From Amycolatopsis sp. DSM 110486 (lineage in GTDB: Bacteria; Actinomycetota; Actinomycetes; Mycobacteriales; Pseudonocardiaceae): a stretch of DNA of 64,000 bases. The stretch lies in NCBI RefSeq assembly GCF_019468465.1, contig NZ_CP080519.1, forward strand, positions 8,115,001-8,179,000. The letters run 5' to 3'. The notes below the pieces were generated by a model. The model searched no databases, was not told where the DNA came from, and saw nothing but the letters and a program-made list of their open reading frames with translations. Made by a program: the position numbers and the translations under genes. Positions 18,645 to 25,425 of the stretch are shown one piece after another (the stretch's first letter is position 1; each line of letters opens with the position of its first letter).

Positions 18645-19109
18645 TTACTTCTCGATGCGCTCGGCCAACGAGACGATGATTCCTTCGGGCCCGCGGATGT
18701 AGGCCATCCGCCACACGCCCTCGTATTCGCCGATGCCGCCCACCAGGCCGTAGCCGTCGGCTGCGGCCTGGTCGACTGCGGCGTGCAGGTCGTGCACCTC
18801 AAAGGCGACGTTGCGCAGGCCCAGCTCGTTGGCCGGCGCGGCAGGCGAACCCGGCAGATGGTCCGGCCGTGTGAAGCTCGAGAGCTCCAAGGTCGTACCT
18901 CCGCCGGGCGGTCGCAGCATGACGATCTCGGTGCGGGCGGCGGTCATGCCGATCACCGTGTCCAGGAACTCGCCCTCGACGGCCATCTTCGGGTCGGCCT
19001 CCAGCCCGAGGCCGACGAAGAACGCGGTCACGGCGTCGAGGTCGGCGACGGTGATGCCGACATGGTCGAAGCGCCTTACGAAGGTCATGGGAGCCGATCG
19101 CGACGTCAT
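18645..19109 (-). CDS. VOC-family (glyoxalase-like) protein
   Basis: About 154 residues with two beta-alpha-beta-beta-beta modules: RRFDHVGITVADLDAVTAFF at the front and LGLRNVAFEVHDLHAAVDQA in the middle, ending in RGPEGIIVSLAERI. The metal-ligand positions of the superfamily (His in FDHVGI, Glu in TTLELSSF and Glu in GPEGIIVSL) are present. Members include glyoxalases, extradiol dioxygenases and antibiotic-binding proteins, and the sequence does not decide among them. ATG 19109 follows GGTGG; ATG 19088 is an alternative. It is the first gene of an operon with the YCII gene. Confidence 0.82.
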   Translation of the reverse strand: MTSRSAPMTFVRRFDHVGITVADLDAVTAFFVGLGLEADPKMAVEGEFLDTVIGMTAARTEIVMLRPPGGGTTLELSSFTRPDHLPGSPAAPANELGLRNVAFEVHDLHAAVDQAAADGYGLVGGIGEYEGVWRMAYIRGPEGIIVSLAERIEK

Positions 19110-19190
19110 GACCACCACCCTAACGAGGATTGAGGACTGGTGAGGGCACCTGCCACGATTTGTCCATTGGGGACGCCCGGTCGCCGTCGT

Positions 19191-19575
19191 TCATTCGCTC
19201 GACTCAGGTGAAACTCGCTTTGCGCGGTGGTGCGGCCACTTTGGTCGCGGGCGTGTGTGCGGAACGCGGCCTCGAGGACGCCGTCGCGACGGGCCGAACC
19301 GCCACTTCGGGGAGATCGCGGCGACCAGTTCGCTCGCGCCGACGACACGGAGGGCTCGCACGTGCACCCGCAGCCGGGGCGCCAGCTGCTCGACGGAGTC
19401 GGCCGCGGTATCGGCGGGACGCGTGCGCAGGGCTCCACTGTGGAGCAGCAGCTGGCGGAACAGGCCTTCCACCGGAGCCGATCACCCCGCGAAGACCGGC
19501 GGCGACTGTGCCTGCGGAGTCCCCACCCAGGGTGACACGGGCAGGGTCGCCACAAGCGACATACAACCGCGGCAC
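19191..19575 (-). pseudogene. Type-B carboxylesterase remnant
   Basis: One frame carries the nucleophile elbow GDPARVTLGGDSAGTVAAG. A second frame, from about 19472, reads EGLFRQLLLHSGALRTRPAD, then SVEQLAPRLRVHVRALRVVG and ASELVAAISPKW. These are consecutive blocks of a type-B carboxylesterase, in which the GxSxG elbow is followed by LF..AI.QSGA and a helical LA..LG segment. The frame change and missing ends (normal length about 500 residues) make it non-functional. Confidence 0.6.
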
Positions 19576-19754
19576 TATGTCTGCTTTGTCGCGGTAGGCC
19601 GCTGACCTTCAGCAACACCGAGTCTGCCGAACGGACCAACGGCTGTTCCGGTTGGTTCAGACCGTCCACAAGACGTTACAAAGCCCCGGTAACGAACATC
19701 AGCCGTCCGTCGATTCAGTGATCGACATCGCCGTTGTCTCTTGAAGGATTGCTC

Positions 19755-20429
19755 GTGACCGAGGATGTACCGGAACTCGTGGAGACACCCATCGTCGCCG
19801 CACCACCGCGTCGCTCCCGCTGGAGTTTTCTGGCGATAGGCGCTGCGATCGGTCTCGTGGTCGGTGCGGCCGGCGTTGGCGTGCCGTGGTTCCTGAGCGC
19901 GCACGACTCCGGCGTGGTCAGCGGACTGCCGCTCAAGGCGCCAGACACGCTGGGCGGCGTCGACCGGGCAGATGTCTATCCGGTCAAGGTCAAAGACGAC
20001 TACGCCCACCGCCAGTTCGCCCAGCGCAACGCCACCAACGACCGGGAGAACGGCAACCGCATTTCCGTCGCTTACGGTGCGCCGGCGCTGGTGCAGACCT
20101 ACACCGCCGTGGACTTCACACACTCGTTTCAGATCACCGCGGTGCGGGCGCACGCCCCGGGACTCGCGATCCCGTACGAGGACAAGAACAGCGGCCTCGC
20201 CGGCCCCATCAACGAACTCCGCCAAGTAGGCGACGTGTCCTGCGTTCTGCACAACAACCTGGCGCCGTCCGAGCAGCTCTCGCCGGACAAGACGTCGGTC
20301 GTGGTGTGCCAACGAACGGATGCCGTCCTGACGATCCAGCTCAAGCCCCTCGGCGACGACACGAAGGAATACAACGACCCGGCGGCGTGCGCAGCGATGA
20401 TCAACGAAGCGTGGGCCAAGCTGCACTGA
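19755..20429 (+). CDS. Single-pass membrane protein with a large extracytoplasmic domain, unknown function
   Basis: GTG 19755 follows GAAGGA at a good distance and gives 224 residues. The first 30 are cytoplasmic and basic near the membrane (PPRRSRW). Residues about 32-53 form one transmembrane helix (FLAIGAAIGLVVGAAGVGV). The remaining 170 residues face outside and contain three cysteines (VSCVLHN, VVVCQRT, AACAAM), two of which may pair. I do not recognise the family; the layout resembles the many small anchored proteins of actinobacteria. Its neighbours give no hint. Confidence 0.72.
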   Translation: MTEDVPELVETPIVAAPPRRSRWSFLAIGAAIGLVVGAAGVGVPWFLSAHDSGVVSGLPLKAPDTLGGVDRADVYPVKVKDDYAHRQFAQRNATNDRENGNRISVAYGAPALVQTYTAVDFTHSFQITAVRAHAPGLAIPYEDKNSGLAGPINELRQVGDVSCVLHNNLAPSEQLSPDKTSVVVCQRTDAVLTIQLKPLGDDTKEYNDPAACAAMINEAWAKLH

Positions 20430-20962
20430 GGGTGCCACGCATCGGCAATCGCTCGGTTACCACGGTGGTCAACGCCTCGAGCTGCTCCTCATGAACTCCA
20501 GCAGTCTTCAACGACTATCCACGCATTCGATATCTGCGGTCGGAGACGTCCGACCCACCGCGCGCCCTGCAGCTGCGATCGATCAGCATTGACCTCAGCC
20601 GCCCCTCGGGCAGCGAAAATGTTCCAATGCGCTGCGCAAGCTTGACCCGTCCCCCAGCACACCGCGGCGCCCATCAACACGTCGCTATTCCCGATTCATG
20701 ATCAATATCGGTGAGAAGTGGTCGCGTTGGCGGTTCGGTGGGCGCCGATGTCAGTATCGGTCATGGCCGGTAATCCGTTGTGCTCGATTTCCTCAAAACC
20801 CGGGCTGCGGTCGCAGTGCCGATGGTGGTCGCCGTTGTGGGCCACCGACTGTCGCGGCGACTCGAGTTGTGGGAGGCCGGCGCGATGGCGAACTCAGGAG
20901 CTGATCAAGGCGCGTCGGACGGAGCGTGAGGGGTTCGTCGATGGATGCACGCGATGGCCCGG
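20430..20962. other. Gene-free interval
   Basis: This is a 533-nt gap between the membrane protein gene and the convergent LuxR regulator gene. Short frames on both strands lack ribosome binding sites and recognisable sequence. No repeat or strong hairpin was noticed. Confidence 0.4.
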
Positions 20963-22012
20963 TCAGGGCGGTGGCGGGCTCAGCAGGAGGGCGACGAGGT
21001 CGCGTCGGCTGCGGACGCCGGTCTTGTCGAAGACGGCCTTGAGATGATCTTGCACGGTGTGCGCGGAGATGTGGAGGGTCGCGGAAATCGTGCGGGTCGG
21101 GTTGCCGCGCAGTACGAGGGTGGCAACCTCGGCCTCGCGTGCGGTGAGTCCGTGCGCAGAGAGCATGAGCGGCACGGCGGCGCGGGGCTCCACGGGTTCC
21201 GCGACGACGGTGATGTGCGCGGCGTCGGGCGGCCCGGCAAGGCGGGAGGCGTGCAGGTTGAGCCAGGGTCCGGCGCGGGTGCGGACCCGGGTGCTGGGTA
21301 GCGGGCCTGCGGGGTGCCGCTCGAGGCCGCGAAGGGCCGCCGCGACGCCGTAGACGGCCACGGGCAGCGGCAGCTGGCCGGGCTCGAGCAACGAGAGCAG
21401 GTGCTCGGCCTCCGGGGTCATAGCGATCGTGCTGAGGTCGTCGGCGAGTAGCACGACTCCGGGCCGTAATGCGGGGTCGGCGGCCGGGGAGCCCGGCAGC
21501 AGCATGGTGTTGCGCAGGGCCTGGGCGATGTGTGGGGAAACGCGGGCGAGGGTGGCCGCTTCTGCCGCGGTGAAGCCAAGTTCATGGTCTTCGCGATGCA
21601 GGCACAGGTAGCCCCAGCACTGGCCACCCGCGATCAACGCGGACCGCAACTCATCGCCGAGACCGAGCGGGCGCATGATCTCGCGGTAGCGTTCGCTGGC
21701 CGGCCGGTCGCGGCGGGTCGTCGAGTCCAAGCTGGCCACCGGCCGCGCGGCGGTGGCCAGGGTGGCGAACTTGTTCACGTCGTCCCGGCCGAACTCGTTA
21801 TCCAGGAACAACTGCGTCACCGTGCCGAGCGGCTCGTCCGGCCATGCGCCTGTGAGCAGCAGCGTCTCCGGATCCGCCGTCGCCAGGAATGCCGCGTCGT
21901 TCGGGATCAGCCGGCGCAGCGCCCGGAGTACCTCGCGCCGCACGCCCTCGCGGTCCATGCCACCGTGACACAGCCGAAGGAGGTCCTGCTCGGCGCGGCC
22001 GGATCTCGCCAT
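20963..22012 (-). CDS. LuxR-family transcriptional regulator with a GAF-like sensor region
   Basis: From ATG 22012 the gene gives about 349 residues. The N-terminal two-thirds looks like a GAF-type sensor (RRLIPNDAAFLATADPETLL, then GDELRSALIAGGQCWGYLCL and HREDHELGFTAAEAATLARV). The C-terminus is a LuxR helix-turn-helix (GLTAREAEVATLVLRGNPTR, then TISATLHISAHTVQDHLKAV). It lacks the ATPase of the large LAL regulators. The gene is divergent from a SnoaL-like gene with only 88 nt between the starts, so it may control that gene and itself. An ORF start at 22180 would overlap the divergent gene and is unlikely. Confidence 0.86.
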   Translation of the reverse strand: MARSGRAEQDLLRLCHGGMDREGVRREVLRALRRLIPNDAAFLATADPETLLLTGAWPDEPLGTVTQLFLDNEFGRDDVNKFATLATAARPVASLDSTTRRDRPASERYREIMRPLGLGDELRSALIAGGQCWGYLCLHREDHELGFTAAEAATLARVSPHIAQALRNTMLLPGSPAADPALRPGVVLLADDLSTIAMTPEAEHLLSLLEPGQLPLPVAVYGVAAALRGLERHPAGPLPSTRVRTRAGPWLNLHASRLAGPPDAAHITVVAEPVEPRAAVPLMLSAHGLTAREAEVATLVLRGNPTRTISATLHISAHTVQDHLKAVFDKTGVRSRRDLVALLLSPPPP

Positions 22013-22100
22013 GTCCACAGTGTCACTCGCGAGCGGCGGAAATGGAAATCCCAGATCGTTGGGATGGTTTGGGTACCGGTTGGGCCAGACGATGAGCGGC

Positions 22101-22520
22101 ATGACTACAGAACACAGCAAGCATCTTGTAGACGCGTTCATCCAGGAACTGTTCACCAAGGGCGACCTCAGCGCCGTCAATCGCTACCTGGACCCCAGCT
22201 TCGTCAACCACGACCCGCCGTTCCCCGGCGCCCCGGAGGGACCCGAGGGCATGCGCATGGCAGCCGCCATGTTCCGGCAGGCCCTGCCCGACTGGCACAG
22301 CGACCTGGACCGGCTGATCGCGGAGGGCGACATCGTGGTCGAGGTGTTCACCGCGAGCGGCACGCACCGTGGCGAGCTGATGGGTGTGCCCGGCTCCGGC
22401 AAAACCTTGACGCTGCGCGGCATCAACGTCTTCCGGATCTCGGGTGACCGGATCGTCGAGCGCTGGGGCCGGCTCGACGACCTCGGGCTTCTCCGGCAGC
22501 TCGGGCTGGCTGACGGGTAA
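22101..22520 (+). CDS. SnoaL-like ester cyclase/NTF2-fold protein
   Basis: About 139 residues of the SnoaL-like family (cone-shaped NTF2 fold). The hallmark blocks are present: HLVDAFIQELFTKGDLSAVN, RYLDPSFVNHDPPFPG, RQALPDWHSDLDRLIAEGD, VVEVFTASGTHRGELMGVPG and VFRISGDRIVERWGRLDDL. Relatives include polyketide aldol cyclases and many proteins of unknown substrate. ATG 22101 is used; 22092 is possible. The divergent LuxR-type regulator is the likely controller. No polyketide synthase is in the window, so a role in polyketide folding is unproven. Confidence 0.83.
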   Translation: MTTEHSKHLVDAFIQELFTKGDLSAVNRYLDPSFVNHDPPFPGAPEGPEGMRMAAAMFRQALPDWHSDLDRLIAEGDIVVEVFTASGTHRGELMGVPGSGKTLTLRGINVFRISGDRIVERWGRLDDLGLLRQLGLADG

Positions 22521-22689
22521 CAGACGAGGCCGAGCTGGTGAGCGGCGTTCCGAAGCTCAGACAGTTCGACAATGCGGAATGGCGCCGGGACCGCGCGAAC
22601 AGTTCGCACCGTCGGCCGAACACGTTCGGCGTGGACGCGGTCGAGGTACCGGACGAGCTGGACGTCGCCGGCGACACGCAGCGGGCGTT

Positions 22690-22830
22690 CGCGGCGAAGC
22701 CCGGCCGGCTGAGTATCCGCTCGGTGTAGCACGCGCTGAGCCGGATCCGTTCCCATTCGGTCACCGAGAGCGGCCCCGGCTTTGTCGAGGCCGCTCGCCG
22801 GCACGCCGTGCAGGCCGATGTTGTGGAGGG
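22690..22830 (-). pseudogene. HD-domain regulator fragment
   Basis: Two overlapping minus frames give HNIGLHGVPASGLDKAG and then GPLSVTEWERIRLSACYTER, ILSRPGF. This matches the HD-GYP-like segment in which HDLGR.GVP..IWDKPGPL is followed by EWERVR.HPY.TE.IL, as in actinobacterial LuxR regulators with an HD domain. Flanking parts are missing. Confidence 0.5.
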
Positions 22831-23258
22831 GCCGGCCTTGCGCAGCGCCGTCACGTCGTGGGCCGGCAGCCCCATCGCCTGGGCGGCTCGGCCGGGTGGC
22901 TCGCCGACCGCGCGGGAGTGCCCGCCCCGCCGCCTGCTGCGCAGATCCGTGAAGTCGGCCGGGTGACGTTCAACCTCGATGCGCTAGAGCTGAACCAGGG
23001 CAGTTGCGGTGTACCCGGGGAGCAGGCGAAGCTGGTGTCGTGGTTCCCGCAGCGGCTCGACCGAGGCTGTGGCCATCGCCATTTGATCACCATCTGACGA
23101 CAGAAACTCTGCCCCGCATGCAGGAACAGGGCTTCTGACCTTCGGTTTCAGTCGGCGCGCGGTAATGGGCTGGCACTAGTGACCGCTTCCGTGTCAGGGA
23201 AGTGCGGCACATCGCTTGACCTGGCCGAACGAGCGCCATCGCAGGTCATGGGTTCGGG

Positions 23259-23326
23259 TTCCTCCCGTAGGGGCGGGTTCGGCGCTGTTGCCTCGGGTTG
23301 CCGTCGCCGGGGGATCGCCACGTTTT
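23259..23326. repeat. Dispersed repeat, copy A
   Basis: Bases 23259-23326 resemble 45495-45562. Both contain CTCCCG, a GC-rich spacer, TTGCCTCGGGTTGC with CGTCGCCG or GGTCGCCG, then ATCGCCA and a run of T. In the core (23288-23309 against 45524-45545) 21 of 22 bases match. No coding explanation is convincing. Confidence 0.6.
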
Positions 23327-23629
23327 CTGGCGGGCCGGGTGGTGCACGCCATCGACGGGCTGCTCCCGCCGCGGGTAAGCCGCCGGATGTCTTCCAGACC
23401 TGCACGGCATCACCATTTCCTGGCCGGACGGAGCTCCGGCGAGCCGCAGAGCCCCACTCGAATGGCCCAGCGATGCCCAATCTCCATCCAACGGCCCATT
23501 GATAGCCAAGATCGTTGAGATTTGGTCCCGGGAACTCGACCCGCCACCGCACCACCACCGCTCGGGGGGTGGTGCGGATCTCCCGTCTCCGTGATGCTGG
23601 CACTCGGGGTCGAACCAGGGGAGGTGGCC

Positions 23630-24868
23630 GTGAAGGTCGTCATCGTCGGAGCGGGGGTCGGGGGGCTGACCGCGGCGTTGCGGCTGCACCACGAGGGCAT
23701 CGAGTGCGTCGTCCACGAGCAGAGCGAGCGGATCTCCGAGCTGGGTGTCGGGATCAACGCCTTGCCTCACGCGGTCAAGGAGCTCGCCGCGCTGGGGCTG
23801 CTCGACGCGCTGGACGAAGTCGGGATCCGCACCCGCGAGCTGTTCTACACCCATCGGCTCGGGCAGGTGATCCTGCGCCGGCCGTGCGGGCTCGACGCGG
23901 GCTTCACGCTTCCCCAGTTCTGCCTGCACCGGGGCCGGCTCCAGGGCATGTTGCTACGCGCGGTCCGGGACCGGCTCGGCCCCGACGCGGTGCGGACCGG
24001 GCACCGGCTGACCGGGTTCGACCAGGATGCCCACGGCGTCCGCGCGCATTTCGCCGACCGGCGAAGCGGCACGGAGATCACGGTTCCCGGCGACATCCTG
24101 GTGGCGGCCGACGGAATCCACTCGGCCGTGCGGTCGCTGCTGTTCCCGGCGGAGGGCCCGCCCCGTTGGAACGGCGTCATGATGTGGCGCGGCGCCACAG
24201 ACTGGCCGGAGTTCGACGGCGGACGATCGATGATCGTCGCCGGCGGCACCGCGGCGAAGCTGGTGATCTACCCGATCGCCCCGGGCCTGAGCACAGGCAC
24301 CCGGCTCACCAACTGGGCCGTCTGCATCCGCACCGGGCAGCCCGGTGCCGCCCCGCCGGAGCGGCAGGACTGGGCCAAACCCGGCGACCGGGCCGAGCTC
24401 GCCCGCTACCTCGGACGATTCCGGTCGCTGGTGGTCGACCACGTCGCGCTGGTCGAGGCCACCGAGGAGATCTTCGAGTTCCCGATGTGCGACCGCGACC
24501 CGCTGCCCGCCTGGTCGCACGGACGCGTGACGCTGCTCGGCGACGCCGCCCACCCGATGTACCCGATGGGCTCCAACGGCGCCGGCCAGGCGATCCTCGA
24601 CGCCACCAGTCTCGGCCACAACCTGGCGCGGCACGCCGATCCCGCCGAGGCGCTCGCGGCGTACCAGGCCGATCGCCTCGCGGCCACCGGCGAGATCGTG
24701 CTCCGCAACCGCCAGGGCGGGCCGGAGAACGTGATCGACGAGGTCGAACGTCGCGCTCCGGGCGGCTTTTCCCGCCTCGAAGACGTGATCGACGCGGCGA
24801 CGCTCGAGGCGATCGTCACCGGCTACGCGCAGGCTTCGGGTGGCTCGCAGCAGCAGGTGAACAAGTGA
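23630..24868 (+). CDS. FAD-dependent monooxygenase, PhzS-like
   Basis: A 412-residue class A flavoprotein monooxygenase that would hydroxylate an aromatic or phenazine-like substrate using NAD(P)H and O2. The Rossmann motif VVIVGAGVGGLTAALRL is at the N-terminus, the second FAD/NADPH motif LVAADGIHSAVRSLL is near residue 160, and GDAAHPMYPMGSNGAGQAIL is near residue 305. The form MGSNGAGQAILDA is typical of the PhzS-like flavin-dependent oxidoreductase subgroup. GTG 23630 follows GGGGAGG by 5 nt, and upstream in-frame starts add non-homologous sequence. It converges with a cupin gene 4 nt away. No complete biosynthetic pathway is nearby, so the substrate is unknown. Confidence 0.86.
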   Translation: MKVVIVGAGVGGLTAALRLHHEGIECVVHEQSERISELGVGINALPHAVKELAALGLLDALDEVGIRTRELFYTHRLGQVILRRPCGLDAGFTLPQFCLHRGRLQGMLLRAVRDRLGPDAVRTGHRLTGFDQDAHGVRAHFADRRSGTEITVPGDILVAADGIHSAVRSLLFPAEGPPRWNGVMMWRGATDWPEFDGGRSMIVAGGTAAKLVIYPIAPGLSTGTRLTNWAVCIRTGQPGAAPPERQDWAKPGDRAELARYLGRFRSLVVDHVALVEATEEIFEFPMCDRDPLPAWSHGRVTLLGDAAHPMYPMGSNGAGQAILDATSLGHNLARHADPAEALAAYQADRLAATGEIVLRNRQGGPENVIDEVERRAPGGFSRLEDVIDAATLEAIVTGYAQASGGSQQQVNK

Positions 24869-24872
24869 GGGT

Positions 24873-25349
24873 TCAGGCGCCCTCCACCGAACCCGGCGGC
24901 AGGAAGTTGACATCGTGCAGCGCCGACACCCGGACGACCTCGGCCGGGTCCTCGAGGTTGTGCAGCTTGTCGAACAGTTCGGCGAGCCGCCCGGCCGGGC
25001 TCACCCAGAACAGTCCGCGGGTGATGCCTTCGCTGCGGTTGTAGTACGCGTGGGGCAGGCCCCTGGGCATCCGGACCGTGTCGCCGGGGCCCGCGGTTTC
25101 CCACGCGCCGTCGAGGTAGAGGGTGAACACGCCTTCCAGGATGTAGATGTGCTCGTCCTGCGTCGGGTGCACGTGCGGCGGGACGCCGGTTCCGGGCGGG
25201 TCGAGGGTCTCGAACGCGAAGCTCGATTCGCTCGCCGCCTTCATGGAGTAGGTGTGCCCGAGCACGTTCCACACCTTGTCGCGCATGCCCTCCTGGGCGA
25301 GCGTGATCCCCTTCGGTAGGGGACCGAGCACGATTTCCTCGCCGGTCAT
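24873..25349 (-). CDS. Single-domain cupin protein
   Basis: A 158-residue cupin. Motif 1 is GVPPHVHPTQDEHIYILEG, with the metal-binding His-x-His...Glu set present. Motif 2 is GDTVRMPRGLPHAYYN, with the last His ligand. The C-terminus (GRLAELFDKLHNL) is helical. It is probably a small metal-dependent enzyme or a ligand-binding protein, like quercetinase-type cupins. The ribosome binding site AGGAGGTGTC immediately before ATG 25349 is very strong. Its stop is 4 nt from that of the convergent monooxygenase. Confidence 0.85.
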   Translation of the reverse strand: MTGEEIVLGPLPKGITLAQEGMRDKVWNVLGHTYSMKAASESSFAFETLDPPGTGVPPHVHPTQDEHIYILEGVFTLYLDGAWETAGPGDTVRMPRGLPHAYYNRSEGITRGLFWVSPAGRLAELFDKLHNLEDPAEVVRVSALHDVNFLPPGSVEGA

Positions 25350-25425
25350 GACACCTCCTGGCCGATGGTTCGTCAGCTACGCACTCTGCGCCACCGCGGT
25401 CCCGATGTACAACCGCCGGAGGGAT

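Larger units (their letters stand above)
22521..23629. other. Long region without an intact gene, containing remnants
   Basis: More than 1 kb lies between the SnoaL-like gene and the monooxygenase. It contains an HD-domain regulator fragment (22690-22830, minus strand) and one copy of a 68-bp dispersed repeat (23259-23326). Other open frames do not resemble proteins. The last 20 nt hold the GGGGAGG ribosome binding site for the gene at 23630. Confidence 0.4.

Noticed and set aside
23240..23290. T-arm-like GGGTTCGGGTTCCTCCC suggesting a tRNA
   Set aside because: No acceptor stem, D-arm or anticodon arm could be folded around it.
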